From Pukyongiella litopenaei (GTDB lineage Bacteria; Pseudomonadota; Alphaproteobacteria; Rhodobacterales; Rhodobacteraceae), in assembly GCF_003008555.2 (NCBI RefSeq), contig NZ_CP027665.1, positions 558,001 to 622,000 on the forward strand: 64,000 nt of DNA, read 5' to 3'. Positions within the stretch are counted from its first letter, which is position 1, and each line of letters begins with the position of its first letter. Under the pieces are notes generated by a model. It worked only from the letters and a program-made list of their open reading frames with translations, was not told where the DNA came from and did not search any database. The translations under genes and the position numbers were made by a program. Of the stretch, positions 6,795-15,415 are shown piece by piece.

Positions 6795-8090
6795 ATGACG
6801 GGCATCTTCGCAGACGGGTTCAGCGACCGCCCCTATTGGTGGGACATCACCCCGCCGCGCGACATCGCGCCCGGCCCCCCGCCCGAAACCTGTGACGTGG
6901 TGGTGATCGGGTCCGGCTATACCGGCCTGCACGCGGCGATCACGGCGGCACGCGGCGGGCGCAGCGTCACGGTGCTGGACGCGGGCGTGCCGGGACAGGG
7001 CTGTTCGACCCGCAATGGCGGCCAGGTCAGCCAGTCGATCAAACCGGGGCTCGCCGCGCTGGCCCGCCGCTATGGCATTCAGACCGCGCGGGCGATCCTG
7101 GCCGACGGGTTCGCCTCGCGGGCCTATGTCGAGGACTTCATCCGCGCCGAGGGCATCGATTGCGGCTTTGCCACAGTGGGCCGGTTCCACGCCGCCCATT
7201 CCCCGCGTGCCTTTGAGGCGATGGCGGCGGCGGCACGCGCCCAGCCCGAAGGGTTCGAACAGCCCGCCCGGGTGGTGAACCGCGCCGGCCAGCGCGCCGA
7301 GATCGGCAGCGACCGCTATTGCGGCGGGGTCGTGTTCGGCGACCACGCGGCGCTGGACCCGGGCCGGTATCACGCCGGGCTGCTCGATCTCGCCACCGCC
7401 GCGGGCGTGCGCATCGTGCCGCAGACCGCCGCCACCGCGCTGGACGAGGACGAAACCGGCGTCACGGTCACCACCACGCGCGGCAGGATATCTGCCCGGG
7501 ACGCGGTGCTGGCCACCAACGGCTATTCCGGCGCGCTGTCGCGCTGGCACCAGCGCCGGGTGATCCCGATCGGCAGCTACATCATCGCCACCGACCCGGT
7601 GCCGGTCTCGCTGATGGACGAGCTGATCCCGAACAACCGGATCCAGTCCGACAGCCGCCGCGTGGTCTATTACTGGCGCGCCTCGCCCGATCGCCGCCGG
7701 ATCCTGTTCGGCGGCCGGGTCAGCGCGGGCGAAACCGACCCGCGCCGCGCCGCCCGGCGCCTGCGTGCCGAGATGCTGCGGATCTTCCCGCAGCTGGAAC
7801 CGACGCCGATCAGCCATGGCTGGATGGGCTTTGTCGGCTATACGTTCGACACGCTGGCGCATACGGGCAGCCGGGACCGGGTGCATCACGCGATGGGCTA
7901 TTGCGGCTCGGGCGTGGGCATGGCGTCCTACCTGGGCATGAAGGCGGGGCTGGCCGTGCTGGGGCGCCAGGACGCGGGCACCGGGCTGGGCGCGCGCCCG
8001 TTTCCCACCCGGCCGCTCTATCGCGGGCGGCCATGGTTCCTGCCCGCGGCGGTCGAATGGCACCGCTTGCTCGACCGGCTCGGACTCTGA
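6795..8090 (+). CDS. FAD-dependent amine oxidoreductase, PuuB-like (gamma-glutamylputrescine oxidase family)
   Basis: Member of the DAO/glycine-oxidase fold family. The FAD site VVVIGSGYTGLHAAI starts near residue 36, the second FAD contact is GCSTRNGGQVS, and the C-terminal GYCGSGVGMASYLG closes the flavin site. The N-terminal YWWDITPP is typical of the PuuB-like oxidases that act on gamma-glutamylated amines or related secondary amines. It begins four bases after the enolase stop, so the two are translated together, and it precedes a putrescine/spermidine-type ABC transporter. Length 431 residues is normal. Which amine is oxidised is not shown by the sequence. Confidence 0.88.
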   Translation: MTGIFADGFSDRPYWWDITPPRDIAPGPPPETCDVVVIGSGYTGLHAAITAARGGRSVTVLDAGVPGQGCSTRNGGQVSQSIKPGLAALARRYGIQTARAILADGFASRAYVEDFIRAEGIDCGFATVGRFHAAHSPRAFEAMAAAARAQPEGFEQPARVVNRAGQRAEIGSDRYCGGVVFGDHAALDPGRYHAGLLDLATAAGVRIVPQTAATALDEDETGVTVTTTRGRISARDAVLATNGYSGALSRWHQRRVIPIGSYIIATDPVPVSLMDELIPNNRIQSDSRRVVYYWRASPDRRRILFGGRVSAGETDPRRAARRLRAEMLRIFPQLEPTPISHGWMGFVGYTFDTLAHTGSRDRVHHAMGYCGSGVGMASYLGMKAGLAVLGRQDAGTGLGARPFPTRPLYRGRPWFLPAAVEWHRLLDRLGL

Positions 8091-8262
8091 CTCTACTCTG
8101 ACCCTACCCTGCCCCACTGGGCCCGATGCCATCCGATGCCGCTCGATGCGGCCGCCCCCGGCTGGCCCGGATTGACGCTTGTGCGGCGGGCGGTTTCCGT
8201 ATGTATTTGAAATGACACAAACGGGCACTAGGCCTGTGCTGTCAGAACCAAGGGAGAACCAC

Positions 8263-9330
8263 ATGACACGGACCTTCACCACGCTGCTGGCGGGCACCGC
8301 GCTCGGGCTGGTGGCATCGGCGGCCTCCGCCGACACGCTGCGCCTGCTGACCTGGGGCAGCTACGCGCCCGACAAGGTGATCGAGATGTTCGAGGCCGAA
8401 AACCCCGATATCGATGTCGAGGTGACCTTTTCCAACAACGAGGAAATGATCGCCAAGCTGCGCGCCACCGGCGGGTCCGGCTATGACCTGGCCCAGCCCA
8501 GCCATGACCGCATCTTCTCGGCGCAGCAGGAATACAACATCTACAAGCCGCTCGACCTGTCGCAGATCGACACCTCGGTGATGGCCGGCAACCTGCTCGA
8601 CGGGGTCAAGGCGAACACCACCATCGACGGCGAGGTCTATGCCGTGCCGCACCAATGGGGCACCTCGGGCATCATGGCCAACATGAAGGAGGCCCCCGAT
8701 GTCACCGGCTGGAACGACCTGTGCGACCCGAAATACCAGGGCCGCACCTCGATGCGCCTGCGCCGCACGATCCTGCTGGGCACCGCCTTCGGCATGGGCA
8801 TGAACCCGTTCGAACTCTATGGCGACAAGGACGCCTACCAGGACATGCTGGACCAGGTGACCGAAAAGCTGATCGCCTGCAAGGCCAACATCAAGACCTA
8901 CTGGACCGGCGGCGACGACCTGCAGGGGCTGATGATGTCGGGCGAGGTGGTGGTGTCGGAAACCTGGGATTCGACCGCGTTCAAGATCTACAACGAGAAC
9001 CCCGACATCGTGTTCGTGCCGCCTGAAACCGGCGCGCTGGCCTGGATCGACACCTTCGCGATCCCGCGCGGCGGCGAAAATGACGACGCGGCCTACAAGT
9101 GGATCAACTTCGTGCTGCGGCCCGAGATCGTCACCCTGATGTCGAACTCGACCGGCGCCATCGCCGCGGTGCCCAACGGGATCGAGCTGCTGCCCGACGA
9201 CAAGCGCGCCGCCGTCGCGGCCGCCTTCGACGAGGACGACCTGGCCAACCTGAAATTCTTTGCCAACATCCCCGCCGGGCTGGAGGACATGGAAGGCCTC
9301 GCGCTGGAGCGGATCAAGGCCGCGCAGTAA
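8263..9330 (+). CDS. Periplasmic polyamine-type ABC transporter substrate-binding protein
   Basis: PotD/PotF family binding protein. A signal peptide (basic start, hydrophobic core LLAGTALGLVASAASA) is cleaved about residue 22 before DTLRLLTWGSYAP, the characteristic start of the mature family. W-D motifs such as ETWDSTAF match the polyamine-binding fold. AGGGAGAA lies upstream of the ATG at 8263, which excludes the earlier frame start at 8179. Length 355 residues is standard. It is followed by ATPase and two permeases in the same direction. The ligand could be putrescine, spermidine or another small cation or amine. Confidence 0.92.
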   Translation: MTRTFTTLLAGTALGLVASAASADTLRLLTWGSYAPDKVIEMFEAENPDIDVEVTFSNNEEMIAKLRATGGSGYDLAQPSHDRIFSAQQEYNIYKPLDLSQIDTSVMAGNLLDGVKANTTIDGEVYAVPHQWGTSGIMANMKEAPDVTGWNDLCDPKYQGRTSMRLRRTILLGTAFGMGMNPFELYGDKDAYQDMLDQVTEKLIACKANIKTYWTGGDDLQGLMMSGEVVVSETWDSTAFKIYNENPDIVFVPPETGALAWIDTFAIPRGGENDDAAYKWINFVLRPEIVTLMSNSTGAIAAVPNGIELLPDDKRAAVAAAFDEDDLANLKFFANIPAGLEDMEGLALERIKAAQ

Positions 9331-9348
9331 CCCCGCGTTCCACGACCC

Positions 9349-9374
9349 GGACCGGGGCGCCACCGCCCCGGTCC
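9349..9374 (+). other. Intercistronic hairpin after the binding-protein gene
   Basis: GGACCGGGGCG (9349-9359) pairs with CGCCCCGGTCC (9364-9374) around a CCAC loop. There is no T-tract, so it is not a classical terminator. Stems like this after binding-protein genes commonly protect the upstream mRNA and give the receptor more transcript than the downstream ATPase and permeases. The stem core matches the hairpin at 907-932. Confidence 0.7.
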
Positions 9375-9399
9375 ACCACGAATTTCAAAGGCCGTCCCC

Positions 9400-10473
9400 A
9401 TGTTCGATCTCGAATGCAGCGCCGTGACCAAGCGGTTCGGCAGCTTCACCGCCGTCAACGATGTCAGCTTCGACGTTCCCTCGGGCTCCTTCTTTTCGAT
9501 CCTCGGCCCCTCGGGCTGCGGCAAGACCACGCTGATGCGCATGATCGCCGGGTTCGAGGACCCGGACGCGGGCGATATCAGCATCAAGGGCCAGTCCGTG
9601 CTGAACCTCGCGCCGAACCGGCGCAACGTGAAGATGGTGTTCCAGCACCTGGCCCTGTTCCCGATGATGAACGTGGGCGAGAACATCGCCTATGGGCTGC
9701 GCTGCCGGGGTGACGGCCGCTCCGAGATCACCGAGCGCGTGCGCGCGGTGCTGGACCGGGTCGGCCTGCCCGGTGTCGAGGAGAAACAGGTCAGCCAGCT
9801 GTCGGGCGGGCAGAAACAGCGCATCGCGATCGCGCGCTGCATGGTGCTGGAACCGGATGTGCTGCTGCTCGACGAACCGCTGGGCGCGCTCGACCTGAAA
9901 CTGCGCGAACACATGAAGATCGAACTGAAACTGCTGCAGCACCAGTTCGAGACCACGTTCCTCTATATCACCCATGACCAGTCCGAGGCGCTGGTGATGT
10001 CCGACAACGTGGCGGTGATGAATGCCGGGCGGTTCGAACAGATCGGCCCGCCCCGCGACCTCTACGAAACCCCGGTCTCGGGCTTTGTCGCCGGGTTCGT
10101 GGGCGACACCAACCGCTGGCAGGGCACGGTGGTCCGGGTGGCGGGCGACGAGGTCAAGGTGGCGCTCGACCAGGGCGGCGGCGTGCTGGCGCGGGCCGGG
10201 GCGGCGGGGCTGTCCGAAGGCGCGGCGGTCGAGGTGTTCGTGCGCCCCGAGGCCATCGCCATCGGCGCCGGCGAACCGGGCTGCACCATGGCCGGCAAGG
10301 TGGACAGCCTGCTGTTCAACGGCGCCAACAGCCGGGTGCTGGTGCGCAGCCAGGCCGGCGACCTGGTCGAGGTCGCGGACCAGGCCGGGATGAGCGGCGT
10401 GACCCAGGGCGACGCCGTCCAGATCAACTGGCAGCGCGACCGGGCCCTGTGTTTCGCCGGGCGGGCGGCGTGA
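9400..10473 (+). CDS. ABC transporter ATP-binding protein, PotA-like
   Basis: ATPase subunit of the importer. Walker A GPSGCGKT at residues 36-43, Q-loop VFQHLALF, signature LSGGQKQRIAIA, Walker B VLLLDEPLGALD and the switch ITHDQ are all intact. The last hundred residues form a TOBE domain (FVRPEAIAIG), as in PotA-type regulatory ATPases. It ends in TGATG overlap with the first permease. 357 residues. Confidence 0.95.
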   Translation: MFDLECSAVTKRFGSFTAVNDVSFDVPSGSFFSILGPSGCGKTTLMRMIAGFEDPDAGDISIKGQSVLNLAPNRRNVKMVFQHLALFPMMNVGENIAYGLRCRGDGRSEITERVRAVLDRVGLPGVEEKQVSQLSGGQKQRIAIARCMVLEPDVLLLDEPLGALDLKLREHMKIELKLLQHQFETTFLYITHDQSEALVMSDNVAVMNAGRFEQIGPPRDLYETPVSGFVAGFVGDTNRWQGTVVRVAGDEVKVALDQGGGVLARAGAAGLSEGAAVEVFVRPEAIAIGAGEPGCTMAGKVDSLLFNGANSRVLVRSQAGDLVEVADQAGMSGVTQGDAVQINWQRDRALCFAGRAA

Positions 10474-11339
10474 TGCGGTCGGACGCGGCCAGGCTGTCGC
10501 TCTTTCTGCTGATGGCACCCTTTGCGCTGTGGATCGGCCTGCTGATCGTGCTGCCGCAGATCGGCATCGGCTATGTCTCGCTGCGCGAGAAGGTCGGGCC
10601 GGGGGAATACACGTTCGGGCTGGGCAACTATCTCGATTTCCTCGGCGAACCGATCTATTGGAACACGCTCTTGCGCACCGCGTGGATGTCGATCCTCGTC
10701 ACCATCCTGGCGCTGCTGATCGGGTTTCCGATCGCCTATTACATCGCCAAGATCGCCCGGGCGCGGTCGAAGGCGGCGCTGTTCCTGCTCTGCCTCGTGC
10801 CGCTCTGGGTCAGTGACCTGGTGCGCGCCTTCGGCTGGATCGTGCTGCTGCGCGAAACCGGGCTGGTTTCGGGACTGCTGCAAGGGACGGGCCTGATCGG
10901 CGAACCGGTCGAACTGCTCTACAACGATGTCACCGTGGTGATCGGGCTGGTCTATACCGTCGTCCTGTTCATGATCGTGCCGCTGGTGTCGACGCTCGAC
11001 GGCATGGACGACGCGATGCTCGAGGCCGGCTACAATCTCGGCGGCAGCCGGTTCACCGTGTTCCGCCGCATCATCCTGCCCTACGCGATGCCGGGGATCG
11101 TCGCCGGCTGCATCATCACCTTCATGCTGGCGGCCGGCAGCTACCTGACCCCGATCCTGCTGGGCGGCAAGAATTCCAGCTGGTTCACCGAACAGATCTA
11201 CAGCCAGTTCATCACCCGCTACAACTGGGAGGCCGGGGCCACCTTCGGGGTGCTTCTGCTGGGCTTTACCTCGCTGGTGGTGTGGCTGGGGCTGAAACTG
11301 ACCGGGCAGAGCCTGGCCACGACGGTTGCCAAGGAGTGA
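10473..11339 (+). CDS. ABC transporter permease, PotB/PotH-like
   Basis: Inner-membrane subunit with about six membrane helices and the cytoplasmic EAA loop DDAMLEAGYNLGGSRFTVFR that contacts the ATPase. The ATG at 10473 overlaps the TGA of the ATPase gene by one base, giving translational coupling. 288 residues, in the normal range. Confidence 0.93.
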   Translation: MRSDAARLSLFLLMAPFALWIGLLIVLPQIGIGYVSLREKVGPGEYTFGLGNYLDFLGEPIYWNTLLRTAWMSILVTILALLIGFPIAYYIAKIARARSKAALFLLCLVPLWVSDLVRAFGWIVLLRETGLVSGLLQGTGLIGEPVELLYNDVTVVIGLVYTVVLFMIVPLVSTLDGMDDAMLEAGYNLGGSRFTVFRRIILPYAMPGIVAGCIITFMLAAGSYLTPILLGGKNSSWFTEQIYSQFITRYNWEAGATFGVLLLGFTSLVVWLGLKLTGQSLATTVAKE

Positions 11340-11343
11340 GCCG

Positions 11344-12204
11344 ATGACCCGCGCCACCCGCACGCCGTTCCTCAGCTTTGCCTACCGCGCCTATGTGGTG
11401 ATCTTCTTTCTCTACCTCGTGGCGCCGCTGCTGGCGGCCGGCATCTTCGCCTTCAACGACAGCCTGTTTCCGGCGCTGCCCTGGCAGGGGTTCACGCTGG
11501 ACTGGTTCTTCAACGACACCGAACCGAAACTGGGCATGTTCCATGACGACCGGCTGCTGCGGGGGCTGGGCAATTCGCTCTATATCGGGCTGATCGTGTC
11601 GGCGCTGGCGGTGGCGGCGGGCACCTGCAACGCGTTCCTGTTCGAGCGGCGCGAGTTCCCGTTCAAGAACGTGCTCTACATCCTGATGGTGATCCCGCTG
11701 GTGATCCCCGGCGTGATCCTCGGCATCTCGATCCTCGTTTTCGCCAGCATGATCGCCAACGGCATCGACACGGCCACCGGCATCAACATCAAGGCGCTGC
11801 GGCCCGGCATCCCGCTGATCGTGCTGGGGCAGTTTTCGTTCCTGACCACCATCACCTCGCTGGTGATCGCGGCGCGGCTGCAGAAATTCGACGTCGCCCT
11901 TGAAGAGGCGGCGCTGAACCTGGGCGCGAGCCGGCTGCGCGTGCTGGCCACGGTCACCCTGCCCTTCCTTTTCCCGGCACTGTTTTCCGCCTTCGTGGTC
12001 GCGTTCCTGGTGTCGTTCGAGAATTTCAACACCACGCTGATGCTGGTGGGATCGGATGCGCCGCTGACGATCACCATGTATGACCGCATGGTCAAGGTCG
12101 GCTCGACCCCGGTGCTGAACGCGGTGTCGGTGTTCCTGATGATCGCTTCGGGACTGCTGGCGCTGGCCAGCGTTCTGGTGCAACGCGACAAGGGCGAAAC
12201 CTGA
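11344..12204 (+). CDS. ABC transporter permease, PotC/PotI-like
   Basis: Second permease of the importer, with six predicted membrane helices and the EAA loop ALEEAALNLGASRLRVLATV. It starts four bases after the first permease stop (GAGTGAGCCG before the ATG) and ends the cluster. 286 residues. With the three preceding genes it forms a complete polyamine-type uptake system. Confidence 0.93.
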   Translation: MTRATRTPFLSFAYRAYVVIFFLYLVAPLLAAGIFAFNDSLFPALPWQGFTLDWFFNDTEPKLGMFHDDRLLRGLGNSLYIGLIVSALAVAAGTCNAFLFERREFPFKNVLYILMVIPLVIPGVILGISILVFASMIANGIDTATGINIKALRPGIPLIVLGQFSFLTTITSLVIAARLQKFDVALEEAALNLGASRLRVLATVTLPFLFPALFSAFVVAFLVSFENFNTTLMLVGSDAPLTITMYDRMVKVGSTPVLNAVSVFLMIASGLLALASVLVQRDKGET

Positions 12205-12232
12205 CCCGGCCCGAAGCCGCCATTCGCCGCGC

Positions 12233-12258
12233 GGCATGGACGCGGCAGATCGGCGGAC
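12233..12258 (+). repeat. Left copy of a 26-bp near-perfect direct repeat
   Basis: Starts with GGCATGGACGCGGC and matches 13518-13543 at 24 of 26 positions in the same orientation. The two copies bracket the lower-GC segment that holds two small genes. This could be an insertion footprint, a recombination scar, or two pieces of one decayed coding region. Confidence 0.7.
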
Positions 12259-12288
12259 AAAGCTGTCTTTGGCGCAGGCTAGCCTCGA

Positions 12289-12696
12289 TTATTTGCTGAG
12301 TTGATTGACAGCTTCTATGCTGATGTAAATTTGCGATCCCCTGATTTCGACTGAACCACTTCCAGATATCGTGCAAAGATCAGAGTAAGACACCATGAAG
12401 CTGGGGTTGTCGCACCTAGTCTCAATCTGTTCACGAGCGTCTCTACCAGCATCGACGGTGACACCAAACGGGTCGCGATTTTCGTCATAGAACGTGAAGT
12501 TATCTTCGCTGCTATCGTATTTAATTCGCCCCGAAAAACTCACTTCTGTTCGATCCATAGACTCAAGGTAATCGTGGATTGATACAGGGTCGGCAAGCAC
12601 TGGCGACCCGAAAAGAACACAGATCGGGAAAGCAATTCTCGCGGGCGATGACCTGATCAAGCGTATCAGAAAGTTACTTTTGAATTGTTGGTTCAC
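12289..12696 (-). CDS. Hypothetical secreted protein, possible OB-fold
   Basis: 135 residues with an N-terminal basic stretch and hydrophobic segment (IAFPICVLFGSPVLA) that looks like a signal peptide or anchor. The rest alternates short beta-like strands (VSFSGRIKYD, NFTFYDE, GSVEIRGSQIYISIEAV) and contains two cysteines about 17 residues apart, resembling small periplasmic OB-fold proteins; this is only a shape impression. It overlaps the preceding gene by 23 bp, so both form an operon. Base composition is clearly less GC-rich than the neighbours, which suggests acquired DNA. Family not recognised. Confidence 0.6.
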   Translation of the reverse strand: MNQQFKSNFLIRLIRSSPARIAFPICVLFGSPVLADPVSIHDYLESMDRTEVSFSGRIKYDSSEDNFTFYDENRDPFGVTVDAGRDAREQIETRCDNPSFMVSYSDLCTISGSGSVEIRGSQIYISIEAVNQLSK

Positions 12697-13159
12697 GACG
12701 ATTGTCCCTCTCTACGATTATTACTTCCCGACGCCCGCCAAGGCTGAGTATCAGACCAATGAGTAGAAGGATTGCGCCGATTATGACACCGACGAATGTT
12801 GCCAACCCCGTGACTGCAACACCTGCAAGCCCTGCACCCACCGCAGCAAAGGCTTCTGATCCTTCTTCAGCGGTGCTGACTACTTCAGAAGCAGCGCGAC
12901 CAGACAGTAGGAAGGCAGAAATTGGAAGCGCAAAAACTGAAGCTCCTAACATGAGAAAACCACGGCCAAACGCTCTGCGAATAGTTGGCGCAAAGAAACA
13001 AAGAACGCCGCAGAGTAGAACAAGGGACATCATGATAACTGGTGTAATGGTGTCCTGATCAGTAGTGAAGGCTGCGAAAGCAGGTGTCAGCGCAATTGCC
13101 GATCCTACACCGAACAATACACCCACAAGGCCGCGAAAAGATGCTTTGATTACAGACAT
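12674..13159 (-). CDS. Hypothetical membrane protein, four or five helices
   Basis: 161 residues with hydrophobic segments around residues 12-30, 40-55, 65-87 and 105-140, the last being very glycine/valine-rich, then a charged cytoplasmic-looking tail (GGRREVIIVERDNRREP). No enzymatic motif is seen and I do not recognise the family. It overlaps the start of the downstream secreted-protein gene, implying joint expression of a membrane protein and an exported partner. The lower GC content matches that partner. Confidence 0.6.
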   Translation of the reverse strand: MSVIKASFRGLVGVLFGVGSAIALTPAFAAFTTDQDTITPVIMMSLVLLCGVLCFFAPTIRRAFGRGFLMLGASVFALPISAFLLSGRAASEVVSTAEEGSEAFAAVGAGLAGVAVTGLATFVGVIIGAILLLIGLILSLGGRREVIIVERDNRREPTIQK

Positions 13160-13453
13160 CTGGCAACTCTCTTTGTGTTGAACCTATCAGACAGCACTTT
13201 GCCCAAAACTTCAACCAGAAGCTATGGCTAGCGCGGCATGACTGAGAGGCGCGGCTCTTGTCCGATTGCGCTATGTTGCGGATGGTGACAACCTTTATTT
13301 GCTCGGACGCAGGATTCAGGTTCGGCTTTGGGGCATGGACAGCCGACATTTGTTGCCTGCGCAGCATCGGTCCCAAAGGGCTCGAAACAGGGGGCCGCCG
13401 CGCGGCCGGCATGGGTCTGATTTGGCCTCGATAGAAAGTTCTATTCGCCACCC

Positions 13454-13522
13454 CCGCCGTGACTTCCAGCGCGCATAGCGCTTGGCGATCCGGTCGATCA
13501 GCCCCGGTGCGCTGCCCGGCAT
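13454..13522 (-). pseudogene. Remnant of an S1P-lyase-like decarboxylase C-terminus
   Basis: The minus strand encodes PGLIDRIAKRYARWKSRRG, which matches the last residues of the decarboxylase at 16377-17801 (PGLIDRIATRYVRWKSRRG) at all but two positions; the DNA is about 85% identical over 60 bp. In the intact gene a TGA follows RRG; here it is TGG and the frame reads on. No other part of the enzyme is present, so this is a leftover of a second copy or of a related gene. Confidence 0.6.
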
Positions 13523-13543
13523 GGACGCGGCGGCTCGGCGGAC
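13518..13543 (+). repeat. Right copy of the 26-bp near-perfect direct repeat
   Basis: Matches 12233-12258 at 24 of 26 positions, same orientation, 1285 bp away. It abuts the decarboxylase remnant, so the repeat may itself be part of that vanished gene. Confidence 0.7.
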
Positions 13544-13557
13544 CGGGCGACCATCGC

Positions 13558-13869
13558 TCAGTTGACGCGCCTGAACGCTCGCATGGTAAGCCCGGCGACG
13601 GTCTTGAACCGTGCCGGTCGCGGCTGACCTTCATCTGCCGCGTCGAACCGAAAACTGTCACCTGTCAGCGCGAAGATTGCCGGAAGCGCCTTTCCGGTCT
13701 CCTCGCCAATCGAACCCACCCGGGTTATCGACCCGGGCGAGGTTGTCGCATCAAGTTGACCCCCCTTCAGGCGCACTGAGCTGTCCGGCCTCACGTCCCT
13801 GAATTCGTTGCGTTCGAAGATACATGCCGCTCCCCGAGCCGTATGCGCGTCATCTGCTGGCCCGATCAT
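13558..13869 (-). pseudogene. Possible TIGR03067-like fragment
   Basis: A 103-residue frame containing ALPAIFALTGDSFRFDAA and GQPRPARFKTVAG. This resembles the C-terminal pattern of TIGR03067 proteins (..GIYELDGDTLRIC...G..RPTEF). The normal N-terminal half is missing and there is no ribosome site, so it is probably a remnant; a short real protein cannot be excluded. Confidence 0.35.
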
Positions 13870-13879
13870 GCCATGATCG
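13863..13879. promoter_or_regulatory. Perfect 17-bp palindrome, orphan operator-like dyad
   Basis: CGATCATG and CATGATCG flank a single C. The symmetry is exact and of the size bound by dimeric regulators, but no regulator or intact gene starts next to it; rsgA ends at 13990. Confidence 0.45.
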
Positions 13880-13989
13880 ACGCCGGGTGAAGCGTGAAGC
13901 GTCCAGGCGGCCGGAACCCGAATGTCCTGGTCGGGCTCGAAACAGGCGGCGCGGCGGTGTGCTTTGCACTGTATTTCCGGATCATCGCG

Positions 13990-15066
13990 CTACTTCCTGT
14001 TGGTCTTCTGGATCGCCCGGATCGTTCTCTGCAGGGCTTTCTCACCCGATTTCCGCTCGGTCAGCGAGGCCGAGTTGAAGCGTTCTTCCGCCACCAGCTT
14101 GTTCCACCGGGCCAGGCGCTCGGGCGTGATCGCCCCCCGTTCCAGCGCGCCCTTGATCGCGCAGCCGGGTTCGGTGTCATGGGCGCAATCGCCGAACCGG
14201 CATTGCCCGGCCAATGCCGAGATATCGTCGAACAGGTCGGCGATGCCGTCCTGCGCATCGGCGAGTTGAAGCTCCCGCATGCCGGGGGTGTCGAGGACCG
14301 CACAGCCGTTCGGCAGAAAATGCAGCTGCCGCCGCGTGGTGGTGTGCCGCCCCTTTGCGTCATCTTCTCGGATCGCGCCGGTTCCCACCGCCTGGTCATC
14401 CATCAACGCGTTCACCAGCGACGACTTGCCGACGCCCGATGACCCCAGGAACGCAATCGTCTGGCCCGGCCCGCACCAGGGTTTCAGTTTCACCCGCGGT
14501 TCCGGGCCGAGCGCGTTAAGCGCAAGCGCAACCAGCCGCCGCGAGATGGCCGACGCCGCCTGCAGGTAGGGGTCGGTGTCGTCGCAGAGATCCGCCTTGG
14601 TCAGCAGGACCACCGGCGTGACCTCTGCGTCAAAGGCCAGCGCCACATAGCGTTCGAGCCTCGCCACGTTGAAATCCCGGTTGCAGGAGGTGACGATGAA
14701 GACCGTATCCACATTGGCGGCGATCAGTTGCAGCCTGCGGTCGGTTCCGGGCGCGCGCCGTTTGAACAGGCTCTTGCGATGAAGGGTTCGGCTGGCGGCG
14801 GGCTGGTCCGGATCGAGCAGCAGCCAATCGCCGACCGTGGCCTCCGGTCCCGGCGGGATCAGCCTGTCGATGCCATCGCCGACAACGTGCAATCCGTTGC
14901 GATGGACTTCGACGACGCGCGCAGGCGGGGTCGCGATCAGGTCGTCCATGTCGACCTGTTGCGCGAAATATGGCTGCCACCCGAGCGTGTCCAGTTTGGA
15001 TCGGGTGCGTTCAGCCGTCTTGCCACCGCCCGCGGGCGGGAAGAATTGGGAATAGTCCCGTGTCAT
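13990..15066 (-). CDS. rsgA: Ribosome small-subunit-dependent GTPase RsgA (YjeQ)
   Basis: Late 30S ribosome assembly GTPase with circularly permuted motifs: the G4 motif LLTKADL comes before the P-loop GSSGVGKSS and G3 DTPGM. An OB-like N-terminal domain and a C-terminal zinc finger (CRFGDCAHDTEPGC) frame the GTPase. 358 residues is normal for the family. The gene stands alone on the minus strand. Confidence 0.95.
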   Translation of the reverse strand: MTRDYSQFFPPAGGGKTAERTRSKLDTLGWQPYFAQQVDMDDLIATPPARVVEVHRNGLHVVGDGIDRLIPPGPEATVGDWLLLDPDQPAASRTLHRKSLFKRRAPGTDRRLQLIAANVDTVFIVTSCNRDFNVARLERYVALAFDAEVTPVVLLTKADLCDDTDPYLQAASAISRRLVALALNALGPEPRVKLKPWCGPGQTIAFLGSSGVGKSSLVNALMDDQAVGTGAIREDDAKGRHTTTRRQLHFLPNGCAVLDTPGMRELQLADAQDGIADLFDDISALAGQCRFGDCAHDTEPGCAIKGALERGAITPERLARWNKLVAEERFNSASLTERKSGEKALQRTIRAIQKTNRK

Positions 15067-15415
15067 TGTCGTGAACTTTCATGGTCCGGCCGCGGGCATG
15101 TGCCCGGGCAATTTTGTGCAGAATTTGATTGCAAGACATCGCTCACCCGTTCGTGACGGATGTTCGGGTCTGTTCAGTCTTGCTCCGGGAGGGCGCTCTG
15201 CCTCCCCACATTACCGGGACATGAAATCTCCATTGCCGTGATCCGCAGATAGCAACCCGACCGGACCTTTACAAGATTTTGCGGCTGCGGGCCGTCAGGC
15301 GCGGATCGTGCATCCGTCGAGGCCCCCGGCTGAAGCCCGGCAATCACGGCGCAACACCGATCCGGGTGGGGACCCTCGCAGGGCCTTTCGGCGGGCCAGC
15401 CGTCGGCGTCCCGGT
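15067..15415. other. Intergenic gap, no gene seen
   Basis: About 350 bp between the rsgA start and the hydrolase stop. A small hairpin GGGAGG/CCTCCC at 15187-15206 could end the hydrolase transcript. A GTTC-N6-GTTC pair near 15160 misses the LexA spacing by one base. Nothing else is supported. Confidence 0.5.

Larger units (their letters stand above)
13160..13989. other. Degenerate intergenic region with gene remnants
   Basis: More than 800 bp without an intact gene. It contains the right copy of the 26-bp repeat, a decarboxylase C-terminus remnant (13454-13522), a short TIGR03067-like fragment (13558-13869), a 14-bp repeat GGGCTCGAAACAGG at 13378 and 13933, and a 17-bp palindrome at 13863-13879. 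Open frames here overlap one another without a consistent coding signal. I read it as decayed DNA at the edge of the low-GC islet. Confidence 0.55.

Noticed and set aside
13059-13661. 200-codon minus-strand frame over the islet edge
   Set aside because: It overlaps the membrane protein gene in another frame and runs through decayed DNA.
15150-15175. Possible LexA box GTTC...GTTC
   Set aside because: Spacing is six, not seven, and it is not before a repair gene.
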